A stretch of DNA of 64,000 nucleotides from Arachis hypogaea (taxonomy: Eukaryota > Streptophyta > Magnoliopsida > Fabales > Fabaceae): NCBI RefSeq assembly GCF_003086295.3, contig NC_092055.1, positions 124,597,484 to 124,661,483 on the forward strand. Reading direction: 5' to 3'. Shown piece by piece: positions 22,100 through 32,297 of this stretch (position 1 is its first letter; every line of letters starts with the position of its first letter). The translations under genes and the position numbers were made by a program. The notes below the pieces were generated by a model. The model was not told the origin of the DNA and did not search any database. It saw nothing but the letters and a program-made list of their open reading frames with translations.

Positions 22100-23105
22100 T
22101 CCAATGCACAAAGAACCCAACATTATTTTCCTTCATAGTTCGATTCTTTGGGTCTTTCACTTCCCAAAAGTTGGTACCCAAAAGAGCTAACAGAGAATTT
22201 GCTGGTGCACTCAGACTCCTTAACCTTGTAACTCTAAAAAAGAGTCTCATTGATGTTGAAAATCGTCGCAGTCATCTTCAGCTTATCGAGGGCATGCTGC
22301 AAAACGATGCTACAAAAACCAGTTGTTGAAGATTCTAGTTTGAGGGCCACAAAAACTAGAAGGAAGGTTCGTTCCATTGTTATTGTAGAACAAGGTCTGG
22401 GGATTGATGTGTGCTTCTTGTCACGTGCTGTGAGCTCGCGTGCGTCCCACCTTGACCTTGTTTGAGGTGTTCAATATCACTGCTTGGCAATAACAACTGG
22501 GTTCATTGCCAATGTCTATGTTGGAAGCTCTTTGATTAGTTTGTATGGTAGGGGTGCATTGTTGGGTGATGCATAACGGATGTTCGATGAAATGCCTGAG
22601 AGAAATGTAGTTTCATAGTCAGGTCCACGATTATCGCTGCATTTACACAAGAATGGAGGGTTGATATGTTTTTAGAGCTCTTTTGTCAGGTGAAGGGCGT
22701 GGCTGCATTAAAACCGAATTGTTTTACGCACACGAGCCTTCTTAGTGCTTGAATGGGAAGTGGAGCACTTGGACATGGAAAGGGTGCTCATTGTCAAATA
22801 ATTCACATGGGTTTTCATTATTACCGCCACATTGAAAATGCTCTCATTGCCATGTATTCCAAGTGTGGGGCACTTGACGATGCCTTGTTCATATTTGAAA
22901 GTATGCAGCGAAGGGATTTTGTCACTTGGAACTCTATGATCGCAGAGTATGCGCAGCATGGGCATGCACAAGAGGCAATTTCTCTTTAAGAGATGATGAA
23001 TCAAGGTGTTAATCCGGATGAAGTTACTTACCTTGGCATATTGTCCTCGTGTTGGCATGCTGACCTTGTTAAGGAGGGTCAAGATTACTTAAATTCCATG
23101 ATTGA
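22100..23105 (+). pseudogene. PPR pseudogene (PCMP-E type), first copy, cut at the duplication junction
   Basis: Pieces in several frames spell a PLS-class PPR protein. They include a leader with SLIDVENRRSHLQLIEGML, HCLAITTGFIANVYVGSSLI, SLYGRGALLGDA then MFDEMPERNVVS (with TAG for the next tryptophan), MGSGALGHGKGAHCQIIHMG, ENALIAMYSKCGALDDAL, RDFVTWNSMIAEYAQHG, and [18 protein letters not shown]. Stops, frame changes and a missing stretch make it non-functional. The repeat phrases recall Arabidopsis At2g37320, a tentative match. It ends at 23105, where Athila-like sequence begins. The second copy at 32298-33760 continues past this point. Confidence 0.85.
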
Positions 23106-24471
23106 ATACTCATCATCTCCATACCTTTACCAAGAAGAACCACCTTCCTACCATGAACCCTCACTCCAAAACAATAAACCTTCCTACCCACCACAAGCCC
23201 CAATAGACGATCCTCTCGCTTTGTTACTCCAAGGACAAGAAGCCATGAAGCGGGATACACTTGAGTTTGTAACCAATTTGACCAAGGTGGTGCACACTTT
23301 AGCCCACCAATGCTTGAATACTCAAGGTACTTCCGTGACCACATGTGAAAAGTCAAAAGAAGAGCAAAGCATGAAGGAGAAATTGGAAAATTCGGTGTGG
23401 AAGGAGGAGTCAAATTTTGTGTTGGAACAATTGGAGGAGTCTATGATCATTGAAGAAAAGGAAGAGGTGGTTGAAGAATTAGGAGATGTTGAAAGTCCAA
23501 GGGAATGTAGCATCATGGAGAACTCTTCCAAGAAGCTTGATATTGATGTTGAGGAGGGTGCGCAATCTCCAAGGCATATCGTCGATGGAGACTTGGAAGA
23601 AGTTTATCAAGAAATGGATTCAATCATAGATAAATTGCTCTCTACAATGGAATCTTCACCCATTGGACATGGAGTTGAAATTATAGAAGAGTGTGCACAA
23701 CCTCCCAAGGAAGATGAGAAGGGCATGGTGTATATTGAAATTGACGAATACGAAGAGGTTGATCAAGAGATGACCTCGTTCATCAATGAATTTCTATCCA
23801 AAATTGAATCGTCCCCCATTAAACAAGATGAAGTTCTTGAAGATAACACCAAGCCAAGTAAAAAGGAAAAGGTTGAGATTGAAGAAATTTGTCAGGAGGT
23901 GGAAATTCACAAAGAAGAGCACAAGGAAGTAGACCGTACATTGTCTAAGTGTGGGGAAGTCTCACTTCCCAAGTCACCATCCAATACAACATTTAATCGG
24001 GTAAAATCTCTATCCCTGAGCTTTAATCTCTCACTTGAATATGGTTTGATTGAAACGGATGGACAACTCAGAGCTCTTTGTGGAATTAAAAGCAAGAATG
24101 AGTTGTGTAGTGGTTGCAAGCTAGGAATTAGGCTCATTGAGGTCAAAGCTTCAAGGTATAGGGATGATGTTGGGACTAGAATTACTTTATATGGATCTAG
24201 GAGAAAGCATTGGTGGAGTAAAGAGAATTCTATGTGCCAATCACCTTTATGTCAACTGCTCATCCGACAGAACCATGAAACTCAATTAACGGATGGGTGT
24301 GAAGACAAGATATGGGATCCCGGCTCGCTATGTAAAGACCAACTATGGGGACTCATATCTTGGGTAGAACTTTACCCAAGTTTGATGAATATGGTTGGAA
24401 ATTCTGTCAACCAATTGAGAAGCAAGGATCCTTGGAGATTCAAGGATGAGTACAAACATAAGCCACCATGA
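23106..24471 (+). CDS. gag-like ORF, fused in frame to PPR sequence
   Basis: From the junction the frame is open for about 455 codons. It begins YSSSPYLYQEEPPSYHEPS, a Tyr/Pro/Ser-rich stretch, then has a QEAMKRDTLEFVTNLTKVVH helix and a long acidic, probably coiled region of repeated EEIIEE-like units. A C-terminal part with several Trp and Cys (CGIKSKNELCSGCKLGIRL, CKDQLWGLISWVELYP) follows. Similar proteins are common as hypothetical retrotransposon ORFs in legumes, and I cannot name a domain. The open frame actually starts at ATG 22993 in the PPR pseudogene, so the first 37 residues are PPR-derived and a codon spans the junction. There is no evidence that the fusion is expressed. Confidence 0.6.
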
Positions 24472-24775
24472 CAATAAGCATCTCAAGAATGTCCAACTTA
24501 AGGACTTAAACTAAAAGTGCTAGGTGGGAGACACCCCACCATGGTAAACTCTTTTCATTCCCTTTTAAATTTACCTAATAAGTGATTTGAGTTACCATTG
24601 TAGGTAGATGTTTCATACAAATTTGTTTGTACAATTTAATTGTTAGCTTAGTCACATGCATGTTGTGTTTAGTAGTAGATGAATAATACCGAAAATTGCA
24701 TTTTTTTTGTGAATTCTATGATGGTTGAGTGAATAAGAGTTTGAACACTAAGGGGAACACCCAGAAAAAAAAAAG
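24472..24775 (+). other. short non-coding stretch after the gag-like ORF
   Basis: It contains AGTGCTAGGTGGGAGACACCCC, whose GGTGGGAGACACCCCACC core is a near-palindromic hairpin candidate, followed by AT-rich sequence. No frame of note is present. Confidence 0.45.
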
Positions 24776-24777
24776 GG

Positions 24778-25440
24778 GGGCGCAGACGCGCACTACATGC
24801 GGGCGCACCAACTCTTAGATCCTGGAAGTTCGCGCGGACGCGCATCTGCCGCGTCCGCGCCGATCTGCTGCTGCAACTGCTTGGACCAAATTCCAGGGAG
24901 TTCAGCCATTTCTGGGCTGGCTCTAGGCCCCAGGCCCAACCCTATCTGCGCGAGCGCGCGCATCGCGCCAGCGCGCCATTTCACGAATTCGTCAATGCAC
25001 GCGGACGCGCACTTGCCGCGCGCGCGTCCTTGCGCGGTGCCACCAAACTAGGCCATGGACCAGAGAGTTGGGCGTGCCTCAAGCCCATTCTAAGCCTAAG
25101 GCCCAATCTCATGTACGCGTGCGCGCACTGTATGCCCACGCGTAGTTCTCCATTCCCCTCAATGCCCGCGGACGCGTACTTGCCGCGTGCGCGCAGGTCT
25201 AGTAGCGCAACCTTCAGGCCATTCTCCAGAGAGTTAGGCCTGGGTTGGGCCAACTCTAAGCCCCTAGCCCAACTCCATGCACGCGTGCGCGCACGGTACG
25301 CGCACGCGCCCTTCCCTATTTCGCTCACCCTCGCCTAAGCGCGTTGTACGCGCACGCGTCAGAGCCCATTTTTCTCAATGGGCGCGGACGCACAAGGTGC
25401 GCGCACGCGCCAATTCAAAAATCAGGATAACCCTACCTCG
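24778..25440 (+). repeat. CpG-dense GCGCGGACGCGC repeats
   Basis: At least four degenerate units of roughly 130-180 bp alternate between two blocks. One is CpG-rich (ACGCGTGCGCGCAC, GCGGACGCGCACTTGCCGCG). The other is conserved as GGCCCAANNTCATG or GAGAGTTGGGCNTG. Runs of alternating purine and pyrimidine (GCGCGCGC, CACGCGTGCGCGCAC) are frequent. The same motif occurs in the LTR of this element. Long frames on both strands are due to composition. Confidence 0.75.
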
Positions 25441-26690
25441 CGAAGCACACTGCGCAGTCGCGCAGCCCATCCCTCTCAACCTCCATCTTCTTCCCCTCGC
25501 CCCATCTACCATCGCAGCAGCAGCACCACCTCCGCCGCCGCGCCACCTTCACCGCCGGCGACTTGCCCCCACTCACCCTCAACCCCTCTTCCCTTCTCAC
25601 CACCACCCGTTCTCTCTCTCTCTCTCCTACTCCTCTCAACCGCGCCGTGACCAAGCCCCCGCCGCCGCCCCGTCTTCACTGCCGGCGGCGCGCTTCCCCC
25701 TCGGCCGCCCTCCACATCCTCCTTTCCTCCTCCCCTCAGTTTCTCATCCCTTCAGCCGCACCACCGCGCAACCCCCTCTGCCAACTTCGCCACCCCTCTG
25801 CCATCACCGCCACCGTTGACGGCGGCGCAATTTCTGCTTCTGTGGCCCCCTGCTCCCGAATTCCCTTTCCATTCTTAGTTCCCTCCTGCTCCCAGGTTCC
25901 TGCTCCATTTCTGTTCATTCTTTTCTATTTTTTTTCCTTTTTGTTTGTTCATTTATGATTAACTCCTAGAATTGCATGTTAGTTAGCATTGGAATGTTGT
26001 ATGTTAGGATTAGTTAGAAATACTTGCGGTTAGGTAGCTAGGACTGGATAGAGGATTCTAGGCCTGATAAGTGCTCCGTATGTGCTTACTTGCTGTTTGT
26101 CTGTTTGTATGTTGTATGCTGGTTTTGGACTGCTTTTTATGCACTTCTTGTTGCCTGAATGCTGTACCACTGCTGCTGTGCTTAATTGATGCTGCTTTCT
26201 TACTGTTTATGCTATTCTGCTATCCGGGAACGTCCAATTTTAAGCCGGAATGCTGCCCGATTTTCAAGAAAATTAGTTTCACTTCGATTTTTTTTATTTT
26301 CAGTTTTGGGCAAATTTCCGTTCCCTTTTTGACTTCCCGGATTTGCACAATCACCGTGAACATGAACCGAAATTTCTCATTCAATTGAGCCTATATATCA
26401 TCCTCTCACTAATCCACTTTTCTCACTAAATTCTTTCACCATTTTACTTATACTCACTTTTAACCCTCTTTAACAATTTTTTCATGAATATGATGATATT
26501 AGTGCCTTTTGCATATGAGGCGTTACCTTTAATGAGGATTACGGTTTTGGTTCAGTCCCTTATGCTTACTTGTTCACTTTTACATATTCAGTGCAACATT
26601 ACGATTGCTCTTTGATAATGATATCCTGAACATGTCTTCTTTGTTACATGCTAAATGTTTTATATATTCTATCACGATTTTTTTTTCAGG
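25441..26690 (+). other. CT-rich leader and probable intron before the envelope-like ORF
   Basis: The first 450 bases are C-rich with CCTCTCTCTC and CCGCCGCC runs, typical of a transcript leader. The rest is T-rich and ends in TTTTTTTTCAG, an acceptor-like site immediately before GATGTCGG. The arrangement suggests that the envelope-like ORF is read from a spliced RNA. This is inference. Confidence 0.45.
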
Positions 26691-28052
26691 ATGTCGGATA
26701 AAGGCAAAGCCGTAGCCACCGCCTCCAAGAAGAGAAAACACTCTACCCCCTCCATTCCTTCCATTTACAAGAACTATGCTAGGAATCCTTTGCAGGACGA
26801 GGATAAAGAGAATCAGCAGTTGCCTTCTACCAATCCTGGCAAATTCCCCAATCTCTACTGTGAGCTTCGGTTCTCTAGGTATCGGACCACGAAGCTAAAT
26901 ATTGAGAAGAAGTTGCTCCTGCCTAATGATGTGAGACGGCGCATTAACGGTCGGATCCTTGAGTTAGGTATTGATTTTGTTGACCGGGACTTGGGTGACA
27001 TCAATATATCTTGGGTGAAGGAATTCTACTGCAACTTCTTCCGTCCGACCTTGGATTCAGTTCAGGTGAGGGGTAGAGAGATTCTGCTCACCGAGGCCGC
27101 CATTGGAGAGGCACTACATTGACGGCACATTCCACATGACCAGTGTGCCCATCATCAGGCTGAGATAGCCATCCACACCATGACTTTTGATTATGAGGCG
27201 CTTCGGCGCGTGATTGGGATACCGGAGGCTTCATGGGTTATGGATGCGGGCAACACCAAGCCAAAGGGGATGTTGTTCACTCATTTGACTAGGGAGGCCA
27301 AGACTTGGCAGATGATCTTCGCCCACTACGTCCTGCCTACCACCCATTTTTCTGAGGTCCCCATGGAGATGCTTCTGCTGATCGGGTGTGTTATGGAAGG
27401 GAAGGAGGTCTCCTTCCCTAGACTTATCCGACAGTGCATGTGGCGGGCGCATATTCGTGGCCTACTTCCGTTTCCTACATTGGTCACGAGTATGGCAGCC
27501 CTGGCTGATGTCCCATGGTCGGATGATGATGTGCGACCACCACCCGCTGATGCTGATGACAGGGAGGTTACTATCCCCTGGGGTGTTTGGGTGCACGAGA
27601 AGCCACCTGCTAGCCGCCGCTCTCGGGCTCGGGCTGCCATAGGGACACCTTCACCACCAGCCCCTGCAGCTGGTCCATCATCTTCTACAGCCGCAGCCCC
27701 TCCACCATCTACAGACCCTCCAGCAGCACCTGAGCCTACATATCTCCTGGTCCAGCGTCTCTTTCGGTTCTTAGAGCGCGAGCGACACCATGTCAGACGC
27801 CGTTTGGATCGGATGGACCAGGCCCTTATCTCTCTGGGCACTGAGCTACCTCCGCTTCCCGATTCTCCGGCCTCCGATGAGCAGAATCATCAGGAGGAGG
27901 ACGCGGAGGCATCAGCTCAGCAGGATGCCCCTGACACTACGGAGCCAGCACACATGGAGGTACCACCTCAGACACAGGAGACTCAGCCGGTCCCACAGCC
28001 ACAGTCGGAGCCAGAGCCTATCGTTGTGCCTCCCACTGATCCTCCGGTTTAG
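26691..28052 (+). pseudogene. Athila-type envelope-like ORF (plant transposon protein domain), one stop
   Basis: I choose the ATG at 26691, next to the acceptor-like CAG, giving 454 codons. The N-terminal part is lysine-rich (MSDKGKAVATASKKRKHS), like a nuclear targeting signal. The central domain (about residues 55-300) has WVKEFYCNFFRP, VQVRGREILLTEAAIGEAL and IRGLLPFPTLVTSMAALADV, which match my recollection of the putative plant transposon protein domain found downstream of pol in Athila elements. A TGA at 27120-27122 interrupts the frame. The rest is Pro/Ala-rich, then has a basic LVQRLFRFLERERHHVRRRLDR helix and a Pro/Gln/Glu-rich tail. I see no clear transmembrane segment or signal peptide, so a membrane role is not supported. 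Confidence 0.7.
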
Positions 28053-29824
28053 CATCGAGGACGATGCTTAATTTTAAGTGTGGGGAGGGCACCGTTAGCA
28101 TTATTTGGGAACCGGTGAACTCTTTTCCGGCCTAGTTATCTCATTTTGCACATCTTTGTATATATTTTGATGCATTTCTAGTTGCTTTGGATACTTTTAT
28201 TGCTTATCTTGGATTTTAGATATTTTGATGCTTTTGGATATTTTTAGATATTTTGGATGATAGACTCCATATTTTAGTTGGATTTTTCTTTATACATTTT
28301 TGCATATCTCCTTTTGTATATTCTCCTTTTAGTTTGTGGTTGTGATTAGAAATCATGTTTTAAGTGAAACTTAGTCACCCCTTTTTGCATAAGAATTTGG
28401 TTTTGAGTGAAAAAGAAAAGGGTAAACTAAGAAAAATTTTTGAATTTTTCAATCACAACAATGCTTAGTCAAACATTGAGGTTTTTCAAGAAAGTTTAAA
28501 TATAGGGCATTAACCCAACTGATTGAAAGAAAATTTTTGAAACTTGCTTGAAATTCATACCTTGTGAAGCATGTATTGAATTGAGAACACAAGCTTGTGA
28601 GACTTGAGCCTATTGATGTGGTTACATTTTATAACCACTTATTTTCCATTCTTGTGTGAAATTGTTCTCTTTCCATGATTGTGATCCTTAATTTGCTTGA
28701 TTCTATATATCCGTTTATTTCTTGTGATTGTGCATTTATATGATTGAGGCCATTATTTCATTTGCCACTTACCCAAATAGCCAACCTTTTACTCTCCATT
28801 GTTAGCCAATTTTGAGCCTATGCTTAACCAACTCATCCTTATTTTAGCTCATTACAAGCCCAAGGCGGAAAACCAATGAAAGGTCCTTGTTTGGATCTTT
28901 GATTAGCCTAGGCTAGTGAGAGTGTGTATTATTCAAGTTGGTGAGGCTTGGGAACATTGGACGGGATAGAAAGGGGCAATACACTTGTATGCTTAGGAAT
29001 TGGGCACACACTCATGTATTAATCAAATGTAGAGACCTTATGCATTGATGTTCTTGTATTTAGCTTGAAAGAAGAAAAAGAAAAAAAAAATATATATATA
29101 TATATATAAAGAAAAAAAAATAATGAAAAGAAAAAAAATAAAATGAAAGAAAAAAAAGGGGGACAAAAATGCCCCAAAGTGAAGTCAATAAAAAGGAATC
29201 AATGCATAAGTATTGTGAAATGAAAAAAAATGCATGAGTATGTAAGAAAAAGTGAAGAATGGGTAGTTAGAATAGCTCGCATTTGTATAGGTCATTAATT
29301 AGGTTAGGTGGAAAAGTCTATGCTAATCAAAGACTCAAATCCTAGCCCACTTGACCATAAATGATCCTGCCTTGACCCTAACCCCATTATAACCTAAATG
29401 AAAGACCTCATGATGAATGTATGCACGCATTGAATAAATGTTGATTGTTAGAAGAAAATCAAATCTTGGAAAACATGATTAGAAGAGAATTGAGTGAATT
29501 AACCCTTAAACACTTGAGTGAATAGAGCGGATACACATCCGGTGAGGGTTCAAAAGTTCAATCACATGTGTTCACCCCCATTATCTATATTCTTGCAAGT
29601 TTGAACTCCTTTTAACAATTCAATACAATTGTGGTTTGGACTTGGTCCTTATTACTTATCTCTTGTACTTACACATGTTCTCTTGGGAATTGATTTGTTT
29701 GAACTAAGCATTTCCAATTGCTTTAGATAGTTGCATTTAGATAGGACTCATATAGTTTAGTTGCATTCAATAAATGCCATACCCCTTAGTTCCTTCTTAT
29801 TTTAGCATGAGGACATGCTAAGGC
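28053..29824 (+). other. AT-rich 3' region of the Athila-like element, no gene
   Basis: No frame of note is present. The region opens with TTAAGTGTGGGGAGG (28074-28088), an exact 15-base copy of the polypurine tract block next to the 3' LTR. A low-complexity run of A-rich and TA-rich sequence lies at 29063-29160. Confidence 0.6.
29063..29160. repeat. low-complexity poly-A and (TA)n tract
   Basis: AAAGAAAAAAAAAA, a (TA)n run of about 20 bases, and further AAAAGAAAA units follow each other. This is simple sequence with no other features. Confidence 0.8.
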
Positions 29825-29840
29825 TTAAGTGTGGGGAGGT
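29825..29840 (+). promoter_or_regulatory. polypurine tract of the Athila-like element
   Basis: TTAAGTGTGGGGAGGT abuts the TG of the 3' LTR. A polypurine tract in this position primes plus-strand DNA synthesis in LTR retrotransposons. Confidence 0.85.
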
Positions 29841-31346
29841 TGACAAACCCCAATTTGACGGTTTGTTTTGCCTTGAATTTAGAACATTTTGATAACCTTT
29901 TGTCACATTTAGCCTAAGAATTAGCATGGTTTTGTTATCTCTTCCATGATTGTGCTTAAGTGTAAAAAACATGCTTGTTAAGCCTTGTCTTGGTGAATTC
30001 TAGTTTCTGTTTGATTCCATACGATGCCTTGATGTGTTTGCTAGTAACCTCAGGTTGAAACTAGGCATGAATCAGAGGAAGCAAGGAAGGAAGCAAGGAA
30101 GGAAGCATACAAGTGGAGAGAAGCATAAAAAAGTCAAAGAAGCAAAGTCAGCCATGCACGCGCACGCGCACAAGGCGCTCGCGCGCACATTGCAGAATCG
30201 ACCAGGGACGCGCACGCGTACCATGCGCGCACGCGCCGATGATGGCACATGACCTCATTAATGCAACACGTGCCTGGCGATTTGAGAGGTTTTCTGAACC
30301 CATTTTGGCGCCAAATTGCTAAGGGAAAGGAATAAAAGGATGAAGGATTAAGGGAGGATGGGGATGGATCACTTGAGATGTTAGTTACCAATTAGTTTAG
30401 TTTTATCTTTGTAATTGGTTTCTAGAGAGAGAAGCTCTCTCTTCTCTCTAGGATTAGGATTAGGTTTAGGTTAATCTCTCTTCTTAGATCTAGGTTTAAA
30501 CTCATGCTTTGATTCACTTTTCATTTACGAATTCTTAATCTCCTCCTCTTCCTCTTTCTAGATGTGTGCTTTAATAATTGTAATTCTTCATTTTGTTTTG
30601 GATACATTGTTGTTCCTTGGTTTTCTTTTAATAATGCAATTTGAGGTAATTCATGATAATTGTGATTTCCTTGATTGTTGTTGTTAATTCCTTTCAATAA
30701 TTGTTGTTAGATTTCATTCTTGTTGTTGATTTACTATGTTTTTCTTTTGTGCCTTCCAAGTGTTTGATGAAATGCTTGGTTGGATTTTAGTATAGGTTTT
30801 GTATCTCTTGGCTTTGGTAGAGTAATTAGTGACACTTGAGTTATCTAACTCCCTTGTTGAATGATAATTGGATAGATTGCTAATTGATTTGAAAACCTCT
30901 AAAGCTAGTCATTCCTTTAGGAGTTGATTAGGACTTGAGAAATCAATCGATTCATCCACTTGACTTTCCTTCAATTAGTGAGGGTTAACTAAGTGGTAGC
31001 AATGAACAATTCTCATCACAATTGAGAAGGATAACTAGGATAGGACTTCTAGTTCTCACACCTTGCCAAGAGCCTTTTATAGTTGTTAGTTTATTTTCAT
31101 TGCCATTTACTTTTCATGCTCCTTATCCAAAACCCCAAAATAACTCATAACCAATAACAAGACACTTCATTGTAAGTCCTAGGGAGAACGACCCGAGGTT
31201 TAAATACTTCGGTTTATAAATTTTAGGGGTTTGTACTTGTGACAAACAACTTTTTGTATGAAAGGATTAGTGATTGGTTTAGAAACTATACTTTACAACG
31301 AGATTTCATTAGTGAAATTCTAAACCGTCAAAAATCCAATTTGTCA
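29841..31346 (+). repeat. 3' LTR of the Athila-like element
   Basis: The 1506-bp LTR from TGACAAACCCC to AATTTGTCA shows no difference by eye from the solo LTR at 19643-21148. It is followed by AGGAG and the copia RNase H tail, so it occupies the same insertion point as the solo LTR. Together the two record one insertion followed by duplication. Confidence 0.93.
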
Positions 31347-31733
31347 AGGAGCAAGAAGCAAAATGTAGTTGCATGATCAAGTGCAGAGGCGGAATTTAGA
31401 GCCATGACCCAAGCAAGAGATTTGCGAATTATTATGGATGAAGATCATATTCGATGACCTCAAAGTAAAGTATGAAGCTCCTATGGAACTGGTTTGTGAT
31501 AATAAGTGTGCCATTAGTATTGCACACAATCCAGTTCAACATGACCGAACAAAGCATGTAGAAATAGACCGACATTTTATTAAGGAGAAATTGGACAATG
31601 GTCTTATAGCCACCAAGTACATCCCTTCAAGACTCCAATTGGCAGATATGTTCACTAAAGGACTTCCCATAGAGCACTTAAAAGACCTTACTTGCAAGTT
31701 GGGAATGATAGATATACATGTGAATACTACTTA
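31347..31733 (+). pseudogene. Ty1-copia RNase H, C-terminal part (second copy)
   Basis: Duplicate of 21149-21535 with a single silent difference near the end. The frame from 31438 has the same KHVEIDRHFIKEKL and ADMFTKGLP motifs. Its RT half is found only before the first copy, showing that this copy arose by duplication and not by a separate insertion. Confidence 0.92.
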
Positions 31734-32297
31734 GATAATAAAGAATGATTTGGCGACCTATTTCCTACATTTGATTCAATATAGCAACAAACACATATTC
31801 AAGGGAAGAAAGCATTACCTTTGATCGCGTCTGATGCCGAACTCTCCGCATTTGCCTACACCTGCGTGTGGACTTCTATGCTTCTCGCCTTATCACGTTT
31901 GCCTTCAGAATATAACGAAACGACGAACTGTAACAAACTTAATTGTGAAGTGTTTAGAAATTCACTCTCATTGTTTACTCTCTATTAGGGCATGTTTTTA
32001 TTCAACAGTAACTTATGAGAATGAAAAGACATACCTTGTAAAATTTTTTCTTTTTTTTTCCTAATTTAACAAATTTAATAATGTAACTCTTATTTTTCAT
32101 TGTGTCATCAAAACGGCTATATCATACAATAACGTATCACCTGATCTCCATTACTGCTGAAAAAATTACTCAGACGACAAAATAATAAAAATAACAATAA
32201 AATTTAATATTGGTGTGTACAAATGACTTATTAAAAAATTAAAATATAAATCTATCCACATTATAAAAATCTGTGTCTACTTTTGTCCATTCTTTCC

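Larger units (their letters stand above)
19643..23105 (+). repeat. first copy of a 3463-bp tandem-duplicated block
   Basis: This block (LTR, copia tail, PPR pseudogene part) recurs at 29841-33303 with a constant offset of 10,198 and no gap. By eye I found six differences, all transitions (21527, 21846, 21938, 22617, 22670 and 22674 in this copy). Identity ends sharply after 23105, where the sequence switches into the interior of the Athila-like element. Confidence 0.93.
23106..31346 (+). mobile_element. 5'-truncated Athila-like, pol-less LTR retrotransposon
   Basis: The segment contains a gag-like frame, a long GC-rich repeat region, an envelope-like frame with the plant transposon protein domain, a long AT-rich 3' region, a polypurine tract and a 1506-bp 3' LTR. 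The target duplication AGGAG follows the LTR. The 5' LTR, primer site and start of gag are missing, because the left border is the duplication junction in a PPR pseudogene. No protease, RT, RNase H or integrase is present between the gag-like and envelope-like frames. I assign it to the Athila side of Ty3-gypsy from the envelope-like domain and the GTGTGGGGAGG tract. Whether the parent was pol-less or lost pol cannot be told from one copy. Confidence 0.75.

Noticed and set aside
25277..25958. Proline-rich frames on both strands
   Set aside because: They overlap CCGCC and CTCTC runs in the leader of the Athila-like element and lack any motif.
26691..28052. True viral envelope glycoprotein
   Set aside because: No signal peptide, membrane segment or cleavage site is visible. 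Only the family-level name envelope-like is justified.
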